Both the position numbers and the translations under genes were made by a program. Positions 7,639-15,648 of a stretch of 64,000 bases of DNA are shown one piece after another. The notes beneath the pieces were generated by a model, which worked only from the letters and a program-made list of their open reading frames with translations, was not told where the DNA came from and made no database searches. The number at the start of each line of letters is the position of its first letter. The stretch's first letter is position 1. Source of the stretch: Methylomonas koyamae (lineage in GTDB: Bacteria > Pseudomonadota > Gammaproteobacteria > Methylococcales > Methylomonadaceae); assembly GCF_006483455.1 (NCBI RefSeq), contig NZ_PPPU01000012.1, positions 62,001-126,000 on the forward strand, read 5' to 3'.

Positions 7639-8978
7639 TGCTTGACGGCGACACCATAGCCGCCATCGCCACGCCGCCGGGTAACGGCGGCGTCGGCGTG
7701 ATCCGCATCTCCGGGTCCGCCGCGCCCGGCATCGCCGGTCACCTGACCGGCAAACCACTCCCCAAACCCCGCTTCGCTCAATTCGTCTCTTTCCTGGAAG
7801 CCGACGGCCGCGCCATCGACAGCGGTCTGCTGCTGTATTTCCGCGCCCCCGCTTCTTTTACCGGTGAAGACGTCGTCGAACTGCAAGGCCACGGCGGCAG
7901 CGTCGTGTTGGATATGCTGTTGCGCCGGGTATTAGCGTTGGGCGCCAGATTAGCCGAGCCGGGAGAGTTCAGTCGCCGCGCCTTTTTGAACGACAAAATC
8001 GATCTGGCCCAGGCCGAAGCGATTGCCGATTTGATCACCAGCAGCACCGAACAGGCCGTGCGCTCGGCTCAGAGATCGCTGCAGGGCGTGTTTTCCGAAA
8101 AAATTAACCAGTTGATCGACGAATTGATCGAGCTGCGCGTGTTCATCGAAGCGGCGATCGATTTCGTCGACGAAGAAATCGATTTTCTCGGCGACGGCGT
8201 CGTCGCCGGCCGGATCGCGCGCCTGCAAACACAGATCGGCGAAATCCGCCGTAGCGCCGAACAGGGCCGGCTGCTGCACGACGGCATGACCGTGGTCTTG
8301 GCCGGCAAACCCAACGCCGGCAAGTCCAGTTTATTGAATGCCTTGGCCGGCCACGACGCGGCCATCGTCACCGACATCGCCGGCACCACCCGCGACGTGT
8401 TACGCGAGCGGATTCAACTGGACGGCATGCCGCTGCACGTGATCGATACCGCGGGTCTGCGCGACAGCGACAATCCGGTCGAGCAGGAGGGCATCCGCCG
8501 CGCCCGCCAGGAAATCGCCAGGGCGGATCGGGTGTTGTTGTTGATCGACAGCAGCGACACAGACTGTACTGGCAGCGATGCCGATTTGCCGGCCGGTATC
8601 GCCGTCACCAAAGTGTTCAACAAAATCGACTTGGTGGGCGGCCAGGCTCGAATCGAACAAACCCCGCAAGGGACCGAGATTCATCTGTCGGTCAAACAAG
8701 GCCAGGGGTTGGATTTGTTGAAACACCATCTGAAGCTGAGTATGGGCTTCAGCGAAGGCGCGGATAACGTTTACGTGGCCAGAGTCCGCCATATTCAAGC
8801 CCTACAACAAGCCGCCCAAGCCGCAGAAAACGCCGCCGACCAATTGCAGCACCAGGCCCACGAACTGGTCGCCGAAGAACTGCGCCAAGCCCAAACCAGC
8901 TTGTCCGCAATCACCGGAGAATTCACCTCCGACGACCTGTTGGGCGAGATTTTTTCCAGTTTTTGTATCGGGAAGTAA
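7638..8978 (+). CDS. mnmE: tRNA modification GTPase MnmE
   Basis: This 446-residue protein has the N-terminal folate-binding domain (IAAIATPPGNGGVGVIRISG), the helical domain and an inserted G domain. The P-loop GKPNAGKSS is at 223-231, followed by TDIAGTTRD, DTAG and FNKID. It ends with the conserved CIGK tetrapeptide, whose cysteine is needed for activity. With MnmG it makes cmnm5-type modifications at the wobble uridine of tRNAs, including tRNA-Lys(UUU). TAATG couples it to yidC. Confidence 0.98.
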   Translation: MLDGDTIAAIATPPGNGGVGVIRISGSAAPGIAGHLTGKPLPKPRFAQFVSFLEADGRAIDSGLLLYFRAPASFTGEDVVELQGHGGSVVLDMLLRRVLALGARLAEPGEFSRRAFLNDKIDLAQAEAIADLITSSTEQAVRSAQRSLQGVFSEKINQLIDELIELRVFIEAAIDFVDEEIDFLGDGVVAGRIARLQTQIGEIRRSAEQGRLLHDGMTVVLAGKPNAGKSSLLNALAGHDAAIVTDIAGTTRDVLRERIQLDGMPLHVIDTAGLRDSDNPVEQEGIRRARQEIARADRVLLLIDSSDTDCTGSDADLPAGIAVTKVFNKIDLVGGQARIEQTPQGTEIHLSVKQGQGLDLLKHHLKLSMGFSEGADNVYVARVRHIQALQQAAQAAENAADQLQHQAHELVAEELRQAQTSLSAITGEFTSDDLLGEIFSSFCIGK

Positions 8979-9292
8979 TCGATTTAATTCCAGTCTGTTA
9001 GGCCTGGAAGCCATTAAAGCTGGGTATCGCCGTCGCTCGGCCCTAGGCCAAAGTTACTCAAGTTTATTTTATGAATCCACACGTCTACGAAACTGGCTTG
9101 GAAAACTTGGCCCATATTCAGACACTAATTTTCGAGTCCGCTCGAATACTTCAGTTTCCTTCCCTCGACCGCCACAGAGCGGCTACGCAATACCGGCCCG
9201 GTCGGACCTACTAAACACTATCGGCGAATTCGGCCATTTCGGTGTAGTATCGGTCTTACGCGAATGGGCGCAGCCGCTAACGAGGTACCGCT
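8979..9292. other. Intergenic region between mnmE and the membrane protein gene
   Basis: These 314 bases hold no convincing gene, repeat or strong terminator. Base composition is less GC-rich than in the flanking genes. The last 60 bases probably contain the promoter of the next gene, but no clear -35/-10 pair stands out. Confidence 0.5.
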
Positions 9293-10003
9293 ATGTTGGA
9301 CACCATGAGAAAGCCGTTTTTTGCCGTCGCGCTGGTGCTGTTGGCGCTGGCGTTTTTGATCGACATCGGCGCTTCGTTTCTGGATTTCGCCGCGCCGAGC
9401 GGCCAGAAAAGTCCGGGCGATCTGCCGCGGCCGGGTTTGGGGATTCCCTACCTGGCCCTGGTCGACGGGCTGTTGCTGTACACGGTGGGCTTGATCGGCG
9501 TGTCGCTGCTGGTACCGGAACGCATCCACGGCCGCGTCCAAGGCATCGTGACTTTCATCGTCGGCTTAATCAGTCTGATCGCGTCGATCGGCATGATTAT
9601 GGCCGCCATCGCCTTGTTAGGGGTCATGGTGTCGTTGCTGTTGGCGGTGCCGTTCGGCACCGCGCTGTATTTCGCCGGATTCGCCGATTTTGCCAAGGCC
9701 GCGGCGGCCTCCACCCTGGCGCTGATCATGCTGTTGAAGCTGGGCTTTTGCGGATTTTTGGTGGCGGCCCAGCAGCAGTTCCTGCAGAACAAGGGGCTGG
9801 TGCTGTTGACGCTGACGGCCTTGCTGGCGAATATCCTGGTCACTTTCCTGCACGGGCTGGTGCCGGGTTTTCTGGTCAGCATCACCGACTGTATCGCGGC
9901 GCTGGTGATCGGCGTGCTGGGCGCGATCTGGAGCCTGGTGCTGCTGATCGGCTCGCTGCCGGCCATCGTCAAGGCCTTGCGGGTGGATCGGGCGCTGGCC
10001 TGA
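9293..10003 (+). CDS. Multi-spanning membrane protein of unknown function
   Basis: The 236-residue product is almost entirely hydrophobic, with about six predicted membrane helices; the first is at residues 8-28 and the last ends near 225. No catalytic motif is apparent. A short polar stretch (about 33-45) lies after the first helix. A GAGG ribosome site precedes the ATG. It is convergent with the CIS operon, leaving only two bases between the stop codons, so it may or may not belong to that system. I do not recognise a family. Confidence 0.65.
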   Translation: MLDTMRKPFFAVALVLLALAFLIDIGASFLDFAAPSGQKSPGDLPRPGLGIPYLALVDGLLLYTVGLIGVSLLVPERIHGRVQGIVTFIVGLISLIASIGMIMAAIALLGVMVSLLLAVPFGTALYFAGFADFAKAAAASTLALIMLLKLGFCGFLVAAQQQFLQNKGLVLLTLTALLANILVTFLHGLVPGFLVSITDCIAALVIGVLGAIWSLVLLIGSLPAIVKALRVDRALA

Positions 10004-10005
10004 GC

Positions 10006-10590
10006 TTATTCCAAGGCTAAGCGCGCGGTTTGCCCATCGCCGCAGGTTTCGCAGCTCAGTCTCAAATTGGCGCCTTTGGTCAGCACCGGCGCTTTGAAAT
10101 GTTGCGGATTGCGGGCCGGTTTCCAACATAGCGGTTCTTCCCACTTCGAATCGGCGTCGTTCAATTCGAATCTGACCCGGACCCGGACCGGCGCCGAGTT
10201 TTGCGGACAAGCCTCCCCGGCGGCAACCGGGATCAGCAACTGATAATTGTCGGACCCGCGCAGGTTCAAGGTTCTGCGTTCGGCTGTGGCCGGGTCGATT
10301 TTGATCAGGCAGGACTCATTGGCGCTGAGCGACAATGTATCGCCGTCGCGCCGGCAATGGTTATCCAACGGGTGAATTTCGGCCGGCTTGACCGCCGGCG
10401 CCAGCGGCGCCAGCAGGTCGTCCATCGCACTCAGCCAACTATCCTTACTTAAACGCGAGGCCTCTTGGTTTCGGCTGCGGGCGTCGGCCGGTTTGTCGTT
10501 GGCTCGGGGACGGAACCCCAAAGCCAACGCCAGCGCAAACAGGCATAGCAATAAAACCAAGCCGATGATCACGCCTTTGTTTTGCTCCAT
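10006..10590 (-). CDS. Single-pass membrane protein, last gene of the CIS operon
   Basis: This 194-residue protein has one membrane helix close to the N-terminus (about residues 8-25) and a roughly 165-residue domain predicted to be outside the membrane. That domain contains six cysteines (HCRR, SCLI, EACP, LCWK and the SCETCGD motif), suggesting disulfides in the periplasm. It lies 29 bases after the PASTA protein gene and has its own GGAG ribosome site, so it is very probably cotranscribed. I do not recognise a family. A structural or anchoring role next to the injection system is an inference from position only. Confidence 0.7.
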   Translation of the reverse strand: MEQNKGVIIGLVLLLCLFALALALGFRPRANDKPADARSRNQEASRLSKDSWLSAMDDLLAPLAPAVKPAEIHPLDNHCRRDGDTLSLSANESCLIKIDPATAERRTLNLRGSDNYQLLIPVAAGEACPQNSAPVRVRVRFELNDADSKWEEPLCWKPARNPQHFKAPVLTKGANLRLSCETCGDGQTARLALE

Positions 10591-10619
10591 CGATCGAATC
10601 TCCGAATTTCAATCTGTGA

Positions 10620-11636
10620 TTACTGTTCCGCCGGTTCAATGCCGCGCGGCATGACTTTGAAGATTTGTTGTTGTCTGGTCATCAACTTGGTCAAATCGCG
10701 GTCCCAGATAATCACCGGCCGGGTCGGCGTGGTTGCCACGGTCAGCTTGATCGGAGTACCTTTATCCACGGCTTGGCCGGGAGCAGGGTTTTGCTCGATG
10801 ACCGTTTGTTCCGGCTGGGCGTTAGTGGGTTGCGAGTTGGCTTCGCCCAACACCAGATTGCTGTTGGATAGGGTTTGCGCGGCGGCGAGCAGCGTTTTAC
10901 CTCTCAGGTCCGGCACGGCGATGCCGGGAAAGCTCAACACCACCGACACCGTCGTTTCCGCTTCGGCCGCTGAACCGGCAGACGGAGATTGATCCAGCAC
11001 GATCGGATCGCGTTTGCTCGGGTCGAATTTGAAGCTGGTTTCAAATTTACTCAAGCCGGCCTGCTTCAGGCGTTGCTGAGCTTCGTCCCAGATCATGCCT
11101 TTTAAATCCGGAACTTTGGCTTTCTCGACCACCGGGCCGGTGTCGTCGGGCTTCATCATCAACCAAACCGCGACGCCTATGGTCAACAGCACCACCAACG
11201 CCAACACCAGAATCCACCAGGGGAATGGTTTGGGCGGGGGAGGCGGCGCCACTGCGTTCTGGATTTGCAGATAAACCGGTTCGCCGTCCTTGAAGTCGTC
11301 GTCCGGCCTATCCACCGAGAACACCTGCAAGTGGAACGGGTATTTGCCGTCGGCAACCGATTTGGGGACTTGAAAATTGACCGATATTTCCTCGGTGGCG
11401 CTCGGCGCCAGCTTCCATTCGTTTGAAATCGCGCCGCCGGTCGGTTTGGCGTTGGCGCCGGCCTGAATCGACGAGATCCATTTTTCATCCGTGCCGCTGC
11501 CGGTGACGACCCGGGCTTTGAGCAGCAATTGCCGGTCAGTGTAGGCGTTGGTGACGAAAAACTTGCAATTGCCGTTGCCGTTGCTATCGCAACTTACCTT
11601 GTCTGACGCTTGTTTGATACTGACGATTGCGGTCAT
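10620..11636 (-). CDS. Membrane protein with cytoplasmic Ig-like domain and two periplasmic PASTA domains
   Basis: The 338-residue product has no signal peptide. Residues 1-128 form a beta-rich Ig-like domain, then a proline run and a single membrane helix at about 139-161 (WWILVLALVVLLTIGVAVWL). Two PASTA repeats follow, starting VPDLKGMIWDEAQQRL (about 175) and VPDLRGKTLLAAAQTL (about 241). PASTA domains bind peptidoglycan or muropeptides in known proteins. With the N-terminus inside and PASTA outside, it could tie the cytoplasmic CIS particle to the cell envelope, much as membrane adaptors do in other cell-anchored CIS; this is inference. It lies directly downstream of the baseplate genes and has an AGGAG site before the ATG. 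Confidence 0.82.
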   Translation of the reverse strand: MTAIVSIKQASDKVSCDSNGNGNCKFFVTNAYTDRQLLLKARVVTGSGTDEKWISSIQAGANAKPTGGAISNEWKLAPSATEEISVNFQVPKSVADGKYPFHLQVFSVDRPDDDFKDGEPVYLQIQNAVAPPPPPKPFPWWILVLALVVLLTIGVAVWLMMKPDDTGPVVEKAKVPDLKGMIWDEAQQRLKQAGLSKFETSFKFDPSKRDPIVLDQSPSAGSAAEAETTVSVVLSFPGIAVPDLRGKTLLAAAQTLSNSNLVLGEANSQPTNAQPEQTVIEQNPAPGQAVDKGTPIKLTVATTPTRPVIIWDRDLTKLMTRQQQIFKVMPRGIEPAEQ

Positions 11637-11737
11637 TGTAGTTATCTCCTGTGACGTTAAATAAAACGAATACCGGCTTGTTAGCCGCCGCTGTCGGCGC
11701 TACCAGCCGCTTCGACCGAGTTGCCCGGATAGCGGGT

Positions 11738-12286
11738 TCAAGTTCCGCCATCGGCGACAAAACAAACCTCGCTGGTCGCGTAAGCCGGCTTTTCCTGATC
11801 CACTATTCTTTCGATCAAGCCGCGGTGCGGCCGCAGCCGTTCCGGCACCAACACGCACAAATGGAACGGCCTGGCGGCACCGTCGGCCGTGGCGTTTTCT
11901 CTCAGCTCGAAACCGGCGTCGCCGGTGGCGGTCTGTAAAAATAATTTCAGGCCGTAGGCGGTCCCGCGCCACTTCGACAGCAAGGTGGCCGACGCGATCA
12001 GTTCGCGCAAGCGCTCGATGCCGGTGGAAATTGGCGGCGCGCCGTTCGGGCGGCCGGCGCCGGATAAGGGCGACAGCCGGTCCAGATCGACCCAGGCCGC
12101 CAGCATCGGCACGAAACGCTCGTCCGCCAGATACGGGTTGAAACGGGTTTCGACGTTTTCCAGAATCGCTTCGGCCGGCGCGTGTAGCGCTTCCATAATC
12201 TCCAGAATCGCGAACAGCGGCGATTGCGGCGTCAGGCCGCGCTGGAATATGCCCGGCAACAGGCGTTCAATCGCTTGGCGTTTCAT
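11738..12286 (-). CDS. Baseplate/tail protein of the P2 gpI-like (TIGR02242) type
   Basis: The 182-residue product starts MKRQAIERLLPGIFQRGL and contains FNPYLADERFVPMLAAWVDL, RELIASATLLSKWRGTAYGL and a beta-rich C-terminal half. This is the pattern of the phage tail domain family that accompanies J-like baseplate proteins in extracellular contractile injection systems. It would form part of the baseplate wedge. The ATG at 12286 overlaps the end of the J-like gene by 20 bases. A longer frame exists upstream but would run through the J-like gene in another frame. Confidence 0.85.
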   Translation of the reverse strand: MKRQAIERLLPGIFQRGLTPQSPLFAILEIMEALHAPAEAILENVETRFNPYLADERFVPMLAAWVDLDRLSPLSGAGRPNGAPPISTGIERLRELIASATLLSKWRGTAYGLKLFLQTATGDAGFELRENATADGAARPFHLCVLVPERLRPHRGLIERIVDQEKPAYATSEVCFVADGGT

Positions 12287-14879
12287 CTTCGCTGACCACT
12301 TCGAGTTCGTGCGCGGCGGAACACAGCAACCAATTGCACGGCACGGTGACGATGTCCGGAAACCAGTCTGCCGAGCAATTGCGGTAATCGCCGGCCGCGC
12401 CGCGCAGATAAAGCCCTTCGACGCCGCCGCACAGCAATAGCGCTTTGCCGGCCGGAGCGGCGGCAATCGCATCGACGGCCTGGAACCGGCCCACATCGCG
12501 CACCGGCAAGCCGCATTTGGCGTCGGGCGCTTTCCAGGCGGGCGCGGCGGAATTGGTGTTCAGGCTCAATACGCCCAGGCGTTGGCTGGCGGCGAATACC
12601 TCTTCGCCGACGAAAGCGAGGCCGTTGCAACTGCCGGCTTGCCAGCCGGCCTGAAAGCCTTTCCAGCCCTCGTTGTTATCGCTGGTGCCGGTCAGTCGCC
12701 AGCGGAAGCAGCCTTTGCCGGGGTCGGTGCCCGGTGCGCCGATGCCGGCCCATAAATAACTGTGTCCGCCCTGGTTTTGCACCGCAAGCAGCCGGACCAG
12801 CTCGCCTTTCAAGCCGATGGCGCTGAAGCTGCCGGGACGGCCGCCGTTGTTGGACAGGTAAATGCCGCGGTTATTGCCGGCAGCCAGCGCGACGCTGACC
12901 AAGCCGGAGGCGTCGGCCGCGACCGCAACCGCGTATAACGGGATTTCGTTGTCCTCGGCATCGAACTGCACCGGTTTCGGGCCCGCCGCCGGGTCCCACG
13001 GCACGCCGAGTTCGAACAGGCCTTTCTCGGTGGCCAGCAGCAGCGCCAGTTTGGCGTCGCGCTCGATCCAGGCCATGTCTTCAATCAGAAAATTGGTTTG
13101 CGCATAATCCAGCCAGCTTTCGCCGCAGTCGAGCGAGACTCTGACCCGGCTGACGCCGTCGCTGTCGAGCAGGCGCGAGCTGATCGCCAGCAAGCCGGCA
13201 TGTTTCGGATCGGCGCCGGCCTGTTTCGGCCAGGCTTTGATCGCGTCGATTTTTTCGCCGGCAAACGGCTCGATCAATTCCCAGCCGTCGCCGTCGTTCG
13301 AGGAGCGGAACAGCCCGGCCGGGGTTGCCGTGTACCAGGTTTTGCTCTGGAAAGCGTCGGCGCACAGGGCGGCGACATTGGCGTTCGGCGCGTGTTGCAC
13401 CGAGAGCCGGACATTGTTGACCGATTTGACGCCGGGGTCGTCGCCGAGGATTTTGTAAACGTCGAACACCCGTAACGGTTGGCCGAACGGCCAGGGTTGC
13501 GCCGAGTTGGCTTCGATCGGATTGATGCCGCGGTAGAGTTTGCGTAACAAGCGCTGTTTCAATTGCAGCAGGTCTTCTTCGCGGTGGGTGACGATCTGCG
13601 CCCGCACCGTGACGTTTTTGTAGCGCGCCCAACTGACCTGGCATTCGGTACCCAGCGGCCGGCGTTCCGCCAGCGCGTTTTCAATTCGCAGCCGGGCTTC
13701 TTCGCTTTCCAAAGCGTAGAGTTGTTCGGCAGTCAACGGCGCGCTGTAGTCGTCCGGCGCCGGCAGGTTGGGCACGATCAGGACTTCGACGGTACCGGGT
13801 CTGGCGTGGCTCCAGATGTCGGCCCGGGTAAAGGCTTTGGCCCGGTTGGCGGCACCGGAGCAATGCACCGCCAACAGCGCGTAATCGCGGGCCGTGACCA
13901 CTCGTTCCAGCGAGTGGATTTGTTGCGGGCCGCGGATCAGCGCGTTTTCCAGGGTTTCGGCGGCTTTGCCGCCGGCGGCCGGTTCCGGGTTGGTCACCGC
14001 AACGCCGACGAGCGGATCTTTCAGTGTGTTCAGCGTATTCGCCGCCAGATTGCCTTCGCCGCCGCCGCCGCGCCGGTACCAAAGCCGGATCTCCCGCCCG
14101 GCCGCCGGGATTTGCGCCAGGGTTTGCAACGGCGTCATGCCGCCGGCCGGATCGGGCAGCCGTAGCGCCGGGGTAAACACGATTTTCCCGGTCAGGCGGT
14201 CGACCAGATAGACTCTGCCGTCGGAACCCGGATTGGCGAAGTTCTCGGCTTCGCGCCAGACGATGTAGGACTTACCTTCGTATTCCAGCGCCGAGGTATG
14301 GTCTTCGATTTCGTCCGCTCCGGCCTCCACCCCCACCACCAGATCGAGGCCGTCGCGGTTCGGCGCGACGATGGGCGGCCGTTTGGCGTTGACGAAAAAT
14401 CCCGGTTGGCCGTTGCTCTTGCCGGCCAGTTCGCCGCGCACCCAGTCGCAGTGGTAGGCGATGCTTTCGGCGCTGGTACTGCCGGCCGGAATCGTTACCG
14501 CCTCGCTGGTGGTGAAGATCGGCGGTTCTCGGCCCGAGCCGGCGCGGCCCAGCGTCACCCTTACGCCTTTCGGGATTTCCACGGCGTGGCCCAATGGTTT
14601 CGGAATCGAAAACACCAATTTGGTGACCGCGGCGGCGGGCGGTTGCAAGCGCACGCCGATCAGGTTCAGGAACTCGATATAGGCTTTTTCCGGCAAGCGG
14701 TTCAAGCGGTAGATCATCACCTCTGTCAGATGGGCAAAGGCTTCCAGCAGCACCATGCCCGGATCGCTCGGACTCAGATCGGTCCACTCCGGGCATTGCT
14801 GGCGAATGCGGTCGCGGGCTTCCTGTAGCAAATCGGCGAAGCGGCGGTCGTCGAGGTTGGGCGGCGTCAAGTAAGTCAT
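12267..14879 (-). CDS. Putative baseplate assembly protein (J-like, TIGR02243 type) fused to a propeller-like domain
   Basis: This 870-residue protein has two parts. Residues 1 to about 495 are a baseplate J-like protein: SPSDPGMVLLEAFAHLTEVMIYRLNR is the family's N-terminal signature region, and VVTARDYALLA and the KLYRGINPI segment follow. From about 500 to 865 the sequence changes to repeated beta-strand units such as WYTATPAGLFRSSNDGDGW, SLDCGESWLDY and GIYLSNNGG. These resemble BNR/sortilin-type propeller blades. Such an extension is absent from the classic phage J protein. It would sit on the baseplate periphery. The gene overlaps the I-like gene and follows the gp25 gene by two bases. 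Confidence 0.87.
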   Translation of the reverse strand: MTYLTPPNLDDRRFADLLQEARDRIRQQCPEWTDLSPSDPGMVLLEAFAHLTEVMIYRLNRLPEKAYIEFLNLIGVRLQPPAAAVTKLVFSIPKPLGHAVEIPKGVRVTLGRAGSGREPPIFTTSEAVTIPAGSTSAESIAYHCDWVRGELAGKSNGQPGFFVNAKRPPIVAPNRDGLDLVVGVEAGADEIEDHTSALEYEGKSYIVWREAENFANPGSDGRVYLVDRLTGKIVFTPALRLPDPAGGMTPLQTLAQIPAAGREIRLWYRRGGGGEGNLAANTLNTLKDPLVGVAVTNPEPAAGGKAAETLENALIRGPQQIHSLERVVTARDYALLAVHCSGAANRAKAFTRADIWSHARPGTVEVLIVPNLPAPDDYSAPLTAEQLYALESEEARLRIENALAERRPLGTECQVSWARYKNVTVRAQIVTHREEDLLQLKQRLLRKLYRGINPIEANSAQPWPFGQPLRVFDVYKILGDDPGVKSVNNVRLSVQHAPNANVAALCADAFQSKTWYTATPAGLFRSSNDGDGWELIEPFAGEKIDAIKAWPKQAGADPKHAGLLAISSRLLDSDGVSRVRVSLDCGESWLDYAQTNFLIEDMAWIERDAKLALLLATEKGLFELGVPWDPAAGPKPVQFDAEDNEIPLYAVAVAADASGLVSVALAAGNNRGIYLSNNGGRPGSFSAIGLKGELVRLLAVQNQGGHSYLWAGIGAPGTDPGKGCFRWRLTGTSDNNEGWKGFQAGWQAGSCNGLAFVGEEVFAASQRLGVLSLNTNSAAPAWKAPDAKCGLPVRDVGRFQAVDAIAAAPAGKALLLCGGVEGLYLRGAAGDYRNCSADWFPDIVTVPCNWLLCSAAHELEVVSEDETPSD

Positions 14880-14881
14880 GA

Positions 14882-15310
14882 TTAACCTGCCACGAGTGGG
14901 TAGCCAAATAGTAGTTGGTCGCGGCCTAGCGTCCGCCGCACCCGGTAATCCAGAACAATGTCGATTCGGGTCGGGTCGTCGGGATTGCTGCCGGCGTCCA
15001 GTTTCAGGATTTCGATGCGCCGTTCCCAGCGTTCCAGGGCCTGGCGCACGAAGTGGATCGCCAGGCCGTGAGTGGTGGCGTCGTTGGGCATGAAGGCCAG
15101 TTTATCCAGACTGCAACCGTAGTCGGGACGCATGACCCGCTCGCCGGGCACCGTGGTCAACAGTATCAGGATCGCCTGACGTACCGACAAATCCTCGCTG
15201 ACCATGCGGATGCCGCCGCCGGCGGAGATTTCCAGACCGGCCGGCGCGTCGGGATGCAGAAAATCGGGGTGGGCAAAACTCCAGGCCCGGAATCTGGCTG
15301 TACTGGGCAT
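14882..15310 (-). CDS. Baseplate wedge protein, GPW/gp25 family
   Basis: The 142-residue product contains the GPW/gp25 core: VRQAILILLTTVPGERVMRPDYGC followed by the helical AIHFVRQALERWERRIEI and a C-terminal strand pair. In phages and contractile injection systems this lysozyme-like but inactive domain contacts the sheath and starts its assembly on the baseplate. The first 35 residues are an extension typical of CIS members. Its ATG shares bases with the stop of the preceding PAAR-like gene (TAATG). Confidence 0.92.
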   Translation of the reverse strand: MPSTARFRAWSFAHPDFLHPDAPAGLEISAGGGIRMVSEDLSVRQAILILLTTVPGERVMRPDYGCSLDKLAFMPNDATTHGLAIHFVRQALERWERRIEILKLDAGSNPDDPTRIDIVLDYRVRRTLGRDQLLFGYPLVAG

Positions 15311-15648
15311 TAGCGTTCCTCCACGAAATATTGGCCCGGCTGGCGTACTTTATACAGCACGGCGCCCGGCGGGGTGCCGTCGGTCAGGCCGGTCACGATG
15401 TCCAGGCAAACCCGTTTACCGCCGATTCTGATCCAGCTCGAATAACCGTGCTTCACCGCCAAGGTCGAGGTACAGGGTTTGATCGCCGGGCCGGCGTTCG
15501 GGCAGCCGACGATCGGCCGTTGCTCAGGATTGGTCTCGACCAACAGTCGGCGGCCGTTGACGGTGACAAACGACTGGGTCGGGACAATACCGACCAAACC
15601 CAGCTCGTGGGCGCAAACCAGCGTGGCGTCTTCGGTTAACAGTTTCAT
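15310..15648 (-). CDS. PAAR-like spike tip protein
   Basis: This 112-residue protein starts MKLLTEDATLVCAHELG. It contains repeated short beta segments with conserved cysteines and glycines (IVGCPNAGPAIKPCTSTLAV, RIGGKRVCLDIVTGLTDGTP). This is the pattern of the PAAR-like protein found next to the VgrG-like spike in CIS clusters; it caps the spike with a sharp, probably metal-binding tip. It overlaps the spike gene by four bases. Cysteines C12, C49 and C59 and several histidines could bind metal, but I cannot assign the ligands. Confidence 0.85.
   Translation of the reverse strand: MKLLTEDATLVCAHELGLVGIVPTQSFVTVNGRRLLVETNPEQRPIVGCPNAGPAIKPCTSTLAVKHGYSSWIRIGGKRVCLDIVTGLTDGTPPGAVLYKVRQPGQYFVEER

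Noticed and set aside
13563..14165. A 200-codon plus-strand frame inside the J-like gene
   Set aside because: It is the antisense shadow of a strongly supported baseplate gene and has no recognisable domain.
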